A stretch of DNA of 64,000 nucleotides from Actinomycetota bacterium. GTDB lineage: Bacteria; Actinomycetota; Coriobacteriia; Anaerosomatales; JAUXNU01. Position numbers and translations under genes: made by a program. This document shows, piece by piece, positions 1 through 8,622 of this stretch. How positions within the stretch are numbered: the first letter of the stretch is position 1; each line of letters opens with the position of its first letter. The stretch spans positions 1 to 64,000 of the forward strand of contig JAUXNU010000187.1 of NCBI GenBank assembly GCA_030682655.1, given 5' to 3'. The notes under the pieces were generated by a model. That model saw only the letters and a list, made by a program, of their open reading frames with translations, was not told the origin of the DNA and ran no database searches.

Positions 1-111
1 GGCGTCAGGGTCTCAGACGCCCAACTGGCGACAGTCAACCTCACCCGAGATGAGTTCCATCCCGAATGGAACTATGTGATCCATCCCCGCAACCGCTCAG
101 TTGTTGTTTGA
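1..111 (+). mobile_element. ISAzo13-type transposase, C-terminal fragment
   Basis: An open frame runs from the window edge to a TGA at 109-111 and encodes 36 residues. It contains the run FHPEWNYVIHP, which closely resembles the conserved C-terminal FHGEWNYTI-P ending I recall for ISAzo13/Rhodopirellula-type transposases. The N-terminal part lies outside the window, so whether the element is intact cannot be judged. No terminal inverted repeat is visible downstream in the 30 bases before the next gene. Identification rests on this short motif only. Confidence 0.6.
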
Positions 112-141
112 CGCTTCCTTAGGCGGCGTGCTGTCGAGCAC

Positions 142-552
142 GTGACGATCACTCCGCGAGAGATCGCAGATCTCTTGGCATTGTCCAAACGCGACATCAG
201 GGCCTCTGAGGCGATGCTCGACACCGACCTGGATTGGGCGTTCGCCATCGCCTACAACGGCGTCCTGCAGATGTCGATCGCATACATGAACCACCTCGGG
301 TATCGCCCCCGCGGCGAAGGCAAGCACTACAACACGTTCCAGTTCATGGAAGAGGCGTTGCCCGATGAAGCCCCGATGATCCGGCGGCTCCAGAAGCTGC
401 GTCGGAAGCGCAACACAACGATCTACGAGCAGTCCGGCCTCGTGAGCGAGAAGGAGGCCCAAGACGTGATCGAGTTCGCCTCCCGCTACTACACCTCCAT
501 CGAGGCGAAGCTTCCTCGCGAGATAACGGGGCAAGCGCCCAAGGAGGACTGA
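142..552 (+). CDS. HEPN-domain protein
   Basis: A 136-residue, all-helical HEPN-type protein. The first half resembles HEPN helices 1-2 (residues 8-50). The family's catalytic/recognition position appears as RKRNTTIYE (residues 88-96): Arg-Asn is followed by Tyr where RNase-type HEPN toxins have His, so RNase activity is doubtful. HEPN proteins usually pair with a MNT nucleotidyltransferase antitoxin, but none flanks this gene. The GTG start at 142 is the only plausible start; its ribosome-binding site is weak. It sits just behind a transposase remnant and may be a leftover of a mobile toxin-antitoxin or defence cassette. The HEPN call is fairly secure and the function is unknown. Confidence 0.7.
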   Translation: MTITPREIADLLALSKRDIRASEAMLDTDLDWAFAIAYNGVLQMSIAYMNHLGYRPRGEGKHYNTFQFMEEALPDEAPMIRRLQKLRRKRNTTIYEQSGLVSEKEAQDVIEFASRYYTSIEAKLPREITGQAPKED

Positions 553-624
553 CCACCAAGTGGACCGTCTACCTCCGAGTCTCCGCGAGACAACCGGCCG
601 AGGAAGTCCCCACCAAGCAGCTTC

Positions 625-981
625 CTACTCCCCCTTGCCCTCGCCCTCCCCAAACGCTCGTCGCAAGATCTCCTCGGCTTCGCTCGCGCACTGCGGACAG
701 CCGATCTCCGGCTGCTCGACGTCGATCGCATGGCGTTCGCACCAACACTCGAGTTTGATGCGACGCCTCGTGCCGACGAACCCCGTCGCGATCGTGATGC
801 GCAGACCGAGGTCGGGGTTGTCGTTGCGTAGCAGGATTCCCGGCACCGGGCAGCGCGCGCAGTCGTCTGGCCGCCACGACTGCGAGCCAGGCCCTGTGGG
901 AATACGGCACTCCTGGCGCGCGGCGCCACGCTGGAAGTCCTCGTAGTAGAAGCGGCACTCGGTGCCGGCAGGCGTGCGCAT
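625..981 (-). CDS. Cys-rich conserved protein of unknown function
   Basis: 118 residues starting at the ATG at 981, preceded by a modest CAGAGG site. The frame stays open further upstream, but family-like sequence begins at this Met. Seven cysteines occur in groups: one near the N-terminus, one in an RQEC context, a DDCARCPVP pair, CWC, and a C-terminal GCPQC pair. This spacing suggests one or two structural metal sites, probably zinc. I recall similar short Cys-rich proteins in Coriobacteriia and Chloroflexota genomes but cannot name a family. The acidic C-terminal tail is low complexity. No function is assigned. Confidence 0.6.
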   Translation of the reverse strand: MRTPAGTECRFYYEDFQRGAARQECRIPTGPGSQSWRPDDCARCPVPGILLRNDNPDLGLRITIATGFVGTRRRIKLECWCERHAIDVEQPEIGCPQCASEAEEILRRAFGEGEGKGE

Positions 982-1045
982 CGGCGGCCTCTGGGTCGAC
1001 TGCGGGGCTGAGCCTATCGTAACCCGCACGCGGGCGAGGTCGCGA

Positions 1046-2068
1046 CTACGCGGATGCGGGCGCTGCCGCGCCGCTGTCCTCGGCGAGGTGAACGTGGGGG
1101 CCAAACACGCGGTCGGCAACCCTCACGTACCACGCCGCGGCCTGGACCTGCACGATGTAGGCGCCGGCAAGCACAAGGGCGGCCTCGGGGCCGAAGGAGG
1201 CGATCGCGATGCCGAGCGCGATCGAGAGGTTGCGCATCACGCTCCCATAGACCGCGGCCACCGCGTCGGCACGTCCGAGGGCGAGTCGACCGGCGATGGT
1301 CGAGACGGCGAAAGCGACAAGGTAGAACAGCACCAGCGGCGCGGCGATCCGGAGCAACAGTCCGGGGTTCATGGCGATCATCTTGGCTTTCAGTCCGATC
1401 GCGAGAAACACGATCGCGAGCACGCCGACCGTCGAGAGACCGGGGAACGCGGGCGCGATGCGTTGCCTGAACGCCTGCTGGCCCACTCGACGCACGAGCA
1501 GCGTCCTGGTCGCGACGGCGGCGACCATCGGGACGAACACGACGAGCAAGACGTCGCGGGCCACCCCGATCACATCCACGTCGACCACCGCACCTGCAAG
1601 CACGTAGAGATACGCCGGTGCGAGCACCGACGCTGCGAGCAGGCCGATGACGGTCATCTTGACCGCGGCCGCGACGTTGCCCTTGGCCAGTCCGGTCCAC
1701 GAGATCGTCATACCGCTGGTGGGGAACAACCCGATGAGAACCATGCCCACGAACAAGCCGGGGTCTCCGCCGAAGAACAGCTTCGCGAGCCCCCAGGCGA
1801 TGGCGGGAGCGGCGATGAAGTTCATCGCCATCGCGATGCCGACCGCCTTGCCGTCCTTCAGGCTGAACGTTTCGGACAGGCGAAAGTTCACGAGCATCGG
1901 GTAGACCATGAGCATGGTCACGGGGAGAATCAGGGACTTCAGGGGCGAGAGGTCGGCTACGATGCCGACGCCAAGCCCGAGAGCCATCGAGAGCGGGATG
2001 AGCACCGAGAGGTGCTTGGGAAGACCCGCGAGCGCACGGAGGGCGGGACTGTGTGTGGCCGAGGACAT
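1046..2068 (-). CDS. bile acid:Na+ symporter / Acr3-superfamily transporter
   Basis: 340 residues with about ten hydrophobic helices and almost no extramembrane domain, as in the BASS/Acr3 fold. Half-repeat signatures are visible: LIGLFPTSGMTISWT near residue 115, and a polar MRNLSIALGIAI break near residue 280, where these carriers bind Na+ or substrate. Substrate could be an organic anion, arsenite or similar; the sequence does not decide. The ATG at 2068 is preceded by GGAAGGA; an in-frame extension to 2263 runs through the promoter region and is rejected. The gene is divergent from the efflux operon at 2298 and shares its control region. Confidence 0.75.
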   Translation of the reverse strand: MSSATHSPALRALAGLPKHLSVLIPLSMALGLGVGIVADLSPLKSLILPVTMLMVYPMLVNFRLSETFSLKDGKAVGIAMAMNFIAAPAIAWGLAKLFFGGDPGLFVGMVLIGLFPTSGMTISWTGLAKGNVAAAVKMTVIGLLAASVLAPAYLYVLAGAVVDVDVIGVARDVLLVVFVPMVAAVATRTLLVRRVGQQAFRQRIAPAFPGLSTVGVLAIVFLAIGLKAKMIAMNPGLLLRIAAPLVLFYLVAFAVSTIAGRLALGRADAVAAVYGSVMRNLSIALGIAIASFGPEAALVLAGAYIVQVQAAAWYVRVADRVFGPHVHLAEDSGAAAPASA

Positions 2069-2133
2069 ACGAATCCTTCCGAACACGCCAGCACGGACAC
2101 TGCCGACAGGGCTGGTTGGTTGGTCGGATGTGG

Positions 2134-2154
2134 CGCGGAGCGGTTTACTCCGCG
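2134..2154 (-). other. stem-loop in the leader of the BASS/Acr3 transporter gene
   Basis: Perfect 7-bp inverted repeat CGCGGAG/CTCCGCG with a 7-nt loop, lying between the proposed minus promoter (2169-2198) and the ATG at 2068. It may be an attenuator or simply RNA structure. No T-tract follows and no known riboswitch core is recognised. Confidence 0.35.
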
Positions 2155-2168
2155 ATACCCTTGGGGGT

Positions 2169-2198
2169 ATTCTACCGCGCATGTGTGCCCTTTCGCAA
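2169..2198 (-). promoter_or_regulatory. promoter for the BASS/Acr3-like transporter gene
   Basis: On the minus strand, TTGCGA (2198-2193) and TAGAAT (2174-2169) are spaced by 18 bp. This predicts a start about 95 nt upstream of the ATG at 2068. Confidence 0.45.
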
Positions 2199-2220
2199 GG
2201 GTGACTTCGGTGCAGGACTC

Positions 2221-2248
2221 TTGACAGGCCTCGGGAAAGTACTACGAT
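2221..2248 (+). promoter_or_regulatory. sigma70-type promoter of the efflux operon
   Basis: Consensus -35 TTGACA (2221-2226) and -10 TACGAT (2243-2248), spaced by 16 bp. The predicted start is near 2255, immediately before the palindromic operator at 2264-2283. This makes it the likely repressed promoter for the operon starting at 2298. Confidence 0.6.
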
Positions 2249-2263
2249 GCGCAGAGGACTCAT

Positions 2264-2283
2264 GTTAGTGAGTGATAACTAAC
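2264..2283 (+). promoter_or_regulatory. palindromic operator, probable TetR-family site
   Basis: Inverted repeat GTTAGT/ACTAAC with 8 bp between the arms and extra matched positions inside, which is the layout of TetR-family operators. It lies just after the predicted start of transcription and before the first gene. The last gene of the operon (8619) encodes a TetR regulator, so autoregulation is the simplest reading. Assignment of the site to that protein is inference. Confidence 0.6.
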
Positions 2284-2297
2284 CCCCGACGGAGTGC

Positions 2298-3476
2298 ATG
2301 GGTGATAGCGTGAGGCGTTTCCTGATCGCAGTGCTGATCCTGACCGCTCTCGCAGCGGGCGGCTGTGCGTCCACGTCTGCCAACGAGCTCGTTCTCACCG
2401 GGCGCGTCGTTGATGACACCGCGATGATCGCCGTTCCTTTCCTCCCCGGCTCGACACCCGACCTCGAGGTCGGCTTCGAGACGACCGGGAGCGCCGGAGT
2501 CGCCAGTGGCTCGATGGGTGCAGCCGCAGCCGGCGGAATCACGGCAACGGGGCGGGCGACCTCGTGGGCGCGCGTCGACTCCGTCTCTGTCGGCGTGGGC
2601 GACAAGCTCAACGCAGGGGACACGATAGCGACGATCGATGACGCGGCTCTGCGCCACGCGTACGCTTCGGCCCAAGCCGACGCCAAGCGCGCACGAGCCA
2701 ATCTCTCCGTGGTCGACGATCTCATCGGCGCAGTCACAGAGGGACGCTCCGAGCTCACCTCCAAGACCGTCGAGATCCAGACCACGATCGCCGACCTCAC
2801 CGTGCAACGTGCCGACATCGCTGCCAAGCTTGACGCGGCCAAACAGGCGGCCTCGGCACCCACGACCGGGACCGTGCCGCCGAGCGCGACCAGCCCGGCC
2901 GCGCTCGTCGTGCAGCTCGAAGTCGCACTTCTCCAGATCGACGCCGGTATCGAGCAGGCCAACAAGGCCCTCGAAGCACTGGCCGAGACGCAGGTCGACC
3001 TCGACACGACCAAGACCGCGCTGCAGTATGCGCGGGACGCGTCCCGCGCGGTAGTCGATGCACTGGACATCGCCGTCCGCATCGCCGAGACATACCTCGG
3101 CCGCACGAAGATCGTCGCATCGGGTCCTTGTACGGTGCTCGAGATCGCAGGAGCGGGTGAAGTACTCGCTCAGGGCGCGCCGCTTGCGACAGTTAGGATG
3201 TCGTCCGAGATTCTGCTCGAGACCTACGTGACCGCCGACCAACGCGCGGGACTCGCGCCCGGGGTGCAGGCGCACGTCTTCGCGGACTCCAAACCCGGGA
3301 TGGCCTACGCCGCGCACGTAGCCGGCGTTGAGAACGAGTATGAGTTCGTTCCGACAGTCTTCGCGACCAAGATCATCCATCTGACCAGGGGCTTCCGGGT
3401 CACCGTCGAGCTCGACGATGAAGTGACGCTCCCGCATGGCACCCCGGTCGACGTCACGATACGCAAGGGATTGTAG
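2298..3476 (+). CDS. HlyD/YbhG-like membrane-fusion lipoprotein
   Basis: 392 residues. The N-terminus carries a lipoprotein signal with lipobox LAAGGC (Cys at residue 23), so the mature protein should be lipid-anchored outside the membrane. A biotinyl-lipoyl-like half-domain (about 85-115, ending in NAGDTIATIDDAAL) is followed by a long coiled coil (about 115-265), the second lipoyl half (about 270-300), then a beta-barrel domain. This is the domain order of periplasmic adaptor subunits of ABC pumps. The ATG at 2298 starts the operon behind the promoter and operator. It probably cooperates with the next adaptor and the ABC genes to export hydrophobic or toxic substrates. Confidence 0.8.
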   Translation: MGDSVRRFLIAVLILTALAAGGCASTSANELVLTGRVVDDTAMIAVPFLPGSTPDLEVGFETTGSAGVASGSMGAAAAGGITATGRATSWARVDSVSVGVGDKLNAGDTIATIDDAALRHAYASAQADAKRARANLSVVDDLIGAVTEGRSELTSKTVEIQTTIADLTVQRADIAAKLDAAKQAASAPTTGTVPPSATSPAALVVQLEVALLQIDAGIEQANKALEALAETQVDLDTTKTALQYARDASRAVVDALDIAVRIAETYLGRTKIVASGPCTVLEIAGAGEVLAQGAPLATVRMSSEILLETYVTADQRAGLAPGVQAHVFADSKPGMAYAAHVAGVENEYEFVPTVFATKIIHLTRGFRVTVELDDEVTLPHGTPVDVTIRKGL

Positions 3477-3537
3477 GTATTCCGGACGCGAGCGAGCGCG
3501 CGGGGCGCGCCGGCAGAGCAGGAACGGAGCTGAGGGC

Positions 3538-4314
3538 ATGGCAAAGAGAATCATCCTGGTGGTCGTGATCGTGGCGGTGCTCGCCGCGGGCGGCTGGTGG
3601 GCGTGGACGACCTACGGCGACACCGAGGCCCCCGAAGACGCCTTCCTTGGCGGGAGCGGAACGGTGGAAGCCGATGAGGTCACGGTCTCTTCGGTCATCG
3701 CAGGTCGCATCGAGAGCGTGACGGCCACCGAAGGAGCGGAGGTCGCATCGGGAACGGTGCTCTTCTCGCTCGACAGTGCAGTGCTCGACCTTCAGGTCCA
3801 GCAGGCCGAGGCGGGCGTGCGGGGTGCGGAGGCGGCACTCTCGAAAGTGAAGGCCGACGACGGCACCAAAGCCGAGGTCAACCAGGCGAAGGCCCGGGTG
3901 GACCAAGCCAAGGCCGCGCTCGAGATGGCGCGTGCGCAGGCGGGGTACGCACAGGTAGAAGCCGCTGTGTCGGGTGTGATCACCCAGGTCACGGCCTCGG
4001 CAGGTGAGAATGCGGCACCTGGCAAGACGCTCGCCAAGATCGCCGACCTCAAGAGGTTGCACGTGAGCGTCTACATATCCGAGACCGAGATCGGGCAGAT
4101 CAAGCTCGACCAGTGGGCGACCGTCACGACCGACTCCTCGTCGCGCGAGTTCGATGCACGCGTCACCTACATCGCATCGCAAGCCGAGTTCACGCCATCG
4201 AACATCGAGACCAAGGACCAGCGCGTCAAGCTTGTGTACGAGGTGCGCCTCGACATCCCCGACTCCGGCGACGTTCTCAAGCCGGGCATGCCCGTCGACG
4301 TGAGATTCAAGTGA
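3538..4314 (+). CDS. HlyD/YbhG-family membrane-fusion protein
   Basis: 258 residues. One N-terminal TM anchor (about 4-21) precedes a lipoyl-like half (EADEVTVSSVIAGRIESV), a short hairpin coiled coil (about 80-140), the second lipoyl half and a beta-barrel ending in LKPGMPVDVRFK, a motif typical of YbhG/HlyD adaptors. The ATG at 3538 has a GGAGCTGAGGG ribosome site. It is 61 nt from the preceding adaptor and its stop overlaps the GTG of the ABC ATPase (GTGA), so the two are translationally coupled. E. coli ybhG similarly precedes ybhF. Having two adaptors in one operon is unusual. Confidence 0.85.
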   Translation: MAKRIILVVVIVAVLAAGGWWAWTTYGDTEAPEDAFLGGSGTVEADEVTVSSVIAGRIESVTATEGAEVASGTVLFSLDSAVLDLQVQQAEAGVRGAEAALSKVKADDGTKAEVNQAKARVDQAKAALEMARAQAGYAQVEAAVSGVITQVTASAGENAAPGKTLAKIADLKRLHVSVYISETEIGQIKLDQWATVTTDSSSREFDARVTYIASQAEFTPSNIETKDQRVKLVYEVRLDIPDSGDVLKPGMPVDVRFK

Positions 4315-5291
4315 CCGAGCTCGCCCTCGACATCCGGAAGGTCTCGCACCGCTTCGGGCACGACGTGCTCGCGGTCGATGACGTTTCGTTCCAGGTCGAA
4401 GCCGGCGAGGTGTTCGGGCTGGTAGGTCCAGACGGAGCCGGCAAGTCCACGCTCATCCGCATGCTTGCGACCGTGCTCATGCCCTCGCACGGCGACGCGG
4501 AGGTCTTCGGCCACTCTGTCTGCAAGGACGCCGGCGGAGTGAAGCCCCGCATCGGATACATGTCGCAGCAGTTCTCGCTCTACCCCGACCTGACTGTCCG
4601 CGAGAACCTCGCATTCTTCGCCAACCTGCGTGGCGTACCGCGGGGCGAGGTCGCTTCGCGCTCCAAACGCCTGCTGGAGTTCGCCGGGCTCACCGAGTTC
4701 GCGAAGCGGCAAGCGCAGTACCTTTCCGGTGGCATGAAGCAGAAGCTCGCGCTCGCCGTCACGCTGATCCACGAGCCCGACCTGCTCTTTCTCGACGAAC
4801 CGACGACCGGCGTCGACCCTGTCTCCCGACGCGAGTTCTGGCGCATCATCGCCGGCCTGCACCAGCAGGGCATCACGGTCTTCGTGGCGACTCCATACAT
4901 GGACGAAGCCGAGCGTTGCTCCCACGTCGCCTTCATGGAGGGCGGCAGGATACTCTTCCGCGACACGCCGGCGGGGCTCAAGGCGAGCGTGCCGGGCACT
5001 CTCTACGAACTCGTTGTCTCCGATCAGCGACACGCTGTCAGGCAGCTTGCCGAGGAGCCCTGGACGCTGGCGTCCACCGTCTACGGCGACGTCGTGCGAA
5101 CGGTCGTCGGCAACGGCGGGCCGGGAGCTGAGGGTGTTCGCGACGCACTCTCCTTGGCGGGTATCGGTGTCGAGAGCATCGCGCCGGCGCGTGTCGACAT
5201 GGAGGCGACCTTCGCCTTCCTCGCCGAGGAAACACGCAAGGCGAACATCGAGACTGCTGCCGCCCGGGAGCGCGAGGAGGCGGTCACGTGA
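4311..5291 (+). CDS. ABC transporter ATPase (first half of a split YbhF)
   Basis: 326 residues. Walker A GPDGAGKST (39-47), signature LSGGM (about 138-142) and Walker B LLFLDEPTTGVDP (about 157-169) are all intact. This matches the N-terminal nucleotide-binding domain of E. coli YbhF. In YbhF two such domains are fused; here the second is a separate gene at 7561, beyond the two permeases. The GTG start overlaps the stop of the adaptor gene by the GTGA arrangement, and its own stop overlaps the next gene the same way. It should power an export complex formed with the permeases at 5288 and 6430. Confidence 0.85.
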   Translation: MTELALDIRKVSHRFGHDVLAVDDVSFQVEAGEVFGLVGPDGAGKSTLIRMLATVLMPSHGDAEVFGHSVCKDAGGVKPRIGYMSQQFSLYPDLTVRENLAFFANLRGVPRGEVASRSKRLLEFAGLTEFAKRQAQYLSGGMKQKLALAVTLIHEPDLLFLDEPTTGVDPVSRREFWRIIAGLHQQGITVFVATPYMDEAERCSHVAFMEGGRILFRDTPAGLKASVPGTLYELVVSDQRHAVRQLAEEPWTLASTVYGDVVRTVVGNGGPGAEGVRDALSLAGIGVESIAPARVDMEATFAFLAEETRKANIETAAAREREEAVT

Positions 5292-6430
5292 GGGAGACGA
5301 TACGCCGCATCCTCGCCATCGGGCGCAAGGAGTTCATCCACATCCGTCGCGACCCGCGGATGCTCTTTGCGGTGCTTGCGATGCCACTGATCCAGCTACT
5401 CCTGTTCGCCTACGCGATCAGCTTCGACGTGAACAACGTGCCCACGGTGCTGCTTGACGGCGACCGGACCACCGCAAGTCGCAAGTATCTCGCGGCCTAC
5501 GAGCAGAGCGATTTCTTCCATGTGGTCGAGCGCGTCGACTCGATGGACGCCGTTGATTCCGCATTCGACCGGTCCATGGCGCGCATCGCAATCATGGTTC
5601 GCCCCGGTTTCGGCGAGGCCATCTCGCGCGGCGAGAAGGGCGAGGTCTCGGTGCTCGTCGACGGTTCAGAACCGAATTCCGCGCAGCTCGGGCAGACGTA
5701 TGCCGTCGCGCTCAACCAGAAGCTCGGGCGAGAGGTTACCTTCGACTGGCTCGAGCGCCAGGGTGTGGACCCGACCCAGGGAGGACGCATCGAGCCGCGC
5801 ATCCGCACCTGGTACAACCCTGAACGCAAGTCCGCAGACTTCCTCATCCCCGGCCTGCTCGTGGTCATCATCATGATCGTCACCGTGCAGCAGACAGCGG
5901 TCACGCTTGTGAAGGAGAAGGAGCAGGGGACCTTCGAACAGATCGTGGTGTCCCCTATCCGGCGCGGCGAGCTGATGGTCGGCAAGGTCGCACCATGGGT
6001 GGTGCTGGCGTTCGCCGACATGATCGGCGTCTCGCTCGTGGGCATGTTCGTCTTTGGCGTGCCCCTGCGTGGCGACGTGCTCGTACTCGTCGCGAGTACC
6101 TTCCTGTTCGTCCTGTGCTCGCTGGCCATCGGCCTGCTCGTGTCGGCGCGCGCCTCCAGCGTCGAGGTCGCGAACCTCGTCGCGCTGCTCATCAGCTTCC
6201 TGCCGGGCTTCATGCTTTCCGACTTCGCGTTCCCACTCAACAGCATCCCGCGCTTCCTGCAGTACGTGTCCTACATCTTCCCCGGGCGCTACATGGTGAC
6301 CATCTCGCGCTCGGTGTTCCTGAAGGGCGCGGGCTTTGACGTTCTGTGGCCGCAGATCGGCGCCCTCGCGCTCTATGCGATCGTCTCACTCACGCTCGCG
6401 TCACTGCTGTACTCAAGGAGGGCGCGCTAG
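5288..6430 (+). CDS. ABC-2 family permease, YbhS-like
   Basis: 380 residues with the ABC-2 permease layout. There is one N-terminal TM (about 24-41), a large extracytoplasmic domain (about 45-175), then five TM helices with the KEKEQGTFEQIVVSPIRRGE element (about 215) characteristic of this family. It starts at GTG 5288 in a 4-bp overlap with the ATPase, and its stop overlaps the start of the second permease. With the 6430 gene it probably forms the heterodimeric YbhS/YbhR-type channel. Confidence 0.85.
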   Translation: MRETIRRILAIGRKEFIHIRRDPRMLFAVLAMPLIQLLLFAYAISFDVNNVPTVLLDGDRTTASRKYLAAYEQSDFFHVVERVDSMDAVDSAFDRSMARIAIMVRPGFGEAISRGEKGEVSVLVDGSEPNSAQLGQTYAVALNQKLGREVTFDWLERQGVDPTQGGRIEPRIRTWYNPERKSADFLIPGLLVVIIMIVTVQQTAVTLVKEKEQGTFEQIVVSPIRRGELMVGKVAPWVVLAFADMIGVSLVGMFVFGVPLRGDVLVLVASTFLFVLCSLAIGLLVSARASSVEVANLVALLISFLPGFMLSDFAFPLNSIPRFLQYVSYIFPGRYMVTISRSVFLKGAGFDVLWPQIGALALYAIVSLTLASLLYSRRAR

Positions 6431-7551
6431 TGTCCGGACGACGCATACGTCTGCTCATGTGGAAGGAACTCCTCCAACTCCGCCGCGACCGCATGCTTCT
6501 ACCGCTTATCTTCATCATGCCGGTGCTCCAGCTCATCATGTTCGGCTACGTCGTGGGCTCGGACGTTCGCAACATTCCCACCGCGATCGTCGATCAGGAC
6601 CAGTCGGCGGTCTCGCGAGACCTATCCTCGGCGTTTGAGAACACCGGCTACTTCACGATCCTCGAACGACCTGCCGATGAGAGGGCGCTTCGGCCCCTGA
6701 TGGACGGCAACCATGTTCAGGTCGCAGTACTCATTCCTCCGGGACTCCAGGCCGCACTCGAACGCGGGGAGCAGGTGCCTCTCGAGATCGTGGTGGACGG
6801 CGCTGACAGCAAGACCGCGTCAGTGGCCTCGGGATACGCCGCCCAGGTTCTCGCCGACTTCTCGCAACGCCGACTCGAAGAGTCGGGGCTCATGCCAGAC
6901 GCCGCGGGAATCGACGCGCGGGTGCGCGTGCTGTTCAACCCCACGCTTCGCGCGGTCAACGCGATGATTCCCGGACTCGTCGCGACGATTCTGCTGATCT
7001 CGATCGGCGCGATCATGAGCCAGGCGGTCGTGCGCGAGCGCGAGCAGGGCACACTCGAGCAGATGTTCGTCACGCCGATCACCCGCAGCGAGTACCTCAT
7101 CGGCAAGATCATGCCCTACATCGGCCTGGCCACGATCCAGATCACCGTCGTCATGGTCGTGGGCATCTACTGGTTCCGCGTGCCGTTCAACGGCAACCTG
7201 CTCGTGATCGGTGCGGGACTGATTCTGTTCCTGTTCAGCGCAATCGGTCAGTCTCTGCTGATCTCGACGGTCTCGCACACGCGGCACCAGGCACAGCAGA
7301 TGAATATGTTCATCCTGATTCCTACGATGGTACTGTCCGGCTTCATCTTCCCGCTCGAGTCGATGCCCCCGGCCGTCGTGCCCATCACGTATCTCATCCC
7401 CCTGCGCTACGTGGTCGTCGTGCTGCGCTCCAGCTTCATGAAGGGCACGGGGTTCGCCGCGTTGTGGCCGCAGTACGCGGCAATGGCCGTCTTCGGACTC
7501 GTGATCTTCGCACTGGCCCTCACCCGGTTCCAGAAGCGGCTGACGGACTAG
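6430..7551 (+). CDS. ABC-2 family permease, YbhR-like
   Basis: 373 residues with the same architecture as the preceding permease: one N-terminal TM, a large extracytoplasmic domain and a C-terminal TM bundle with VREREQGTLEQMFVTPITRSE. The start is GTG 6430, sharing one base with the TAG of the upstream gene. An in-frame ATG at 6346 lies inside that gene and is rejected. The next ATPase begins 9 bp downstream after an AGGAGGCG site. The paired permeases mirror E. coli ybhS-ybhR. Confidence 0.85.
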   Translation: MSGRRIRLLMWKELLQLRRDRMLLPLIFIMPVLQLIMFGYVVGSDVRNIPTAIVDQDQSAVSRDLSSAFENTGYFTILERPADERALRPLMDGNHVQVAVLIPPGLQAALERGEQVPLEIVVDGADSKTASVASGYAAQVLADFSQRRLEESGLMPDAAGIDARVRVLFNPTLRAVNAMIPGLVATILLISIGAIMSQAVVREREQGTLEQMFVTPITRSEYLIGKIMPYIGLATIQITVVMVVGIYWFRVPFNGNLLVIGAGLILFLFSAIGQSLLISTVSHTRHQAQQMNMFILIPTMVLSGFIFPLESMPPAVVPITYLIPLRYVVVVLRSSFMKGTGFAALWPQYAAMAVFGLVIFALALTRFQKRLTD

Positions 7552-7560
7552 GAGGCGGCG

Positions 7561-8622
7561 ATGGACGCAGCGATCCAGGTACGCGGACTGACGAAGCGCT
7601 TCGGCGATTTCACAGCCGTCGACGCCATCGACCTCGATGTTGCGGCCGGCGAGATCTACGGGTTCCTCGGCCCGAACGGGTCGGGCAAGACAACCACGAT
7701 ACGGATGCTATGCGGCGTCATCACGCCAACGGGCGGCGAGGCGAGCGTGCTCGGCACCGACGTGTTGCGTGATCCGGAAGCCGTCAGGCGACGCATCGGC
7801 TACATGAGCCAGAAGTTCTCGCTGTTCCAGGACCTGACGGTCGGTGAGAACCTGCGGTTCTACTCGGGCGTGTACGACCTGTCGCCGGAGAAGTTCGCTG
7901 AGCGGCGAGCCTACGTGCTCGAGATGGCCGACCTGGTCGGGCGGGAGAACGAGCTGACGGCGAACCTCTCGGTGGGGTGGAAGCAGCGCCTGGCGCTAGG
8001 GTGCGCAACCATACACGAGCCGGAGCTCATCTTCCTGGATGAACCGACCTCCGGCGTCGACCCGACCGCCCGGCGGCACTTCTGGGACCTGCTGTACGAC
8101 CTGGCCGCGAGTGGCGTGACACTGTTCGTGACGACTCACTACATGGACGAGGCCGCACACTGCGGCAAGCTCGCCTTCATCTACCGAGGCAAGATCATCG
8201 CGAGCGGGTCTCCTCGGCAGATACGCGAGCTGATGACGGAGACAGTGCTCGAGGTCGAAGTCGACGACACCGAGCGGGCGCTCACGGTACTCGAGAAGGC
8301 CGAGGGCGTCCACGACGCGTACCTGAGCGGTGCGGCCCTGCACGCGAACGTATCGAGTGCAGCCGTCACCACGCGCGACGCCGTCGCGGAAGTCCTGCGG
8401 GCGGGGGGTCTCGATGTGCTCCACATCGCACCGGTGGACCCCACGATCGAGGACGTGTTCGTGCACCTTGTGACGGAACAGCGCATTGCCGAGCAGGCAA
8501 GGTCCCCAGCGGCGAGCGACCTCACGTCGCCGCTGGGATTCCTTCCTGCCGAGGAGCTTGCACCGCCGGAGACGGCCGAGGAGCCTGCGGACGAGACGCC
8601 GCAAGGGGACGGCCCGCCGTGA
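7561..8622 (+). CDS. ABC transporter ATPase (second half of a split YbhF)
   Basis: 353 residues. Walker A GPNGSGKTT (37-45) and Walker B LIFLDEPTSGVDP (about 155-167) are intact. The signature loop, however, reads LSVGW (about 136-140) instead of LSGGQ/M. The C-terminal NBD of YbhF has a similar degenerate signature, so this appears to be that domain as a separate polypeptide, giving one consensus and one degenerate ATP site. A C-terminal extension of about 50 residues is rich in Pro, Glu and Ala. Its stop overlaps the start of the TetR gene (GTGA). Confidence 0.85.
   Translation: MDAAIQVRGLTKRFGDFTAVDAIDLDVAAGEIYGFLGPNGSGKTTTIRMLCGVITPTGGEASVLGTDVLRDPEAVRRRIGYMSQKFSLFQDLTVGENLRFYSGVYDLSPEKFAERRAYVLEMADLVGRENELTANLSVGWKQRLALGCATIHEPELIFLDEPTSGVDPTARRHFWDLLYDLAASGVTLFVTTHYMDEAAHCGKLAFIYRGKIIASGSPRQIRELMTETVLEVEVDDTERALTVLEKAEGVHDAYLSGAALHANVSSAAVTTRDAVAEVLRAGGLDVLHIAPVDPTIEDVFVHLVTEQRIAEQARSPAASDLTSPLGFLPAEELAPPETAEEPADETPQGDGPP

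Noticed and set aside
962-2224. 420-codon plus-strand open frame
   Set aside because: Antisense to the BASS/Acr3-like transporter; its composition (Arg/Asp/His-rich, repetitive) is that of a shadow frame in high-GC DNA, with no ribosome site.
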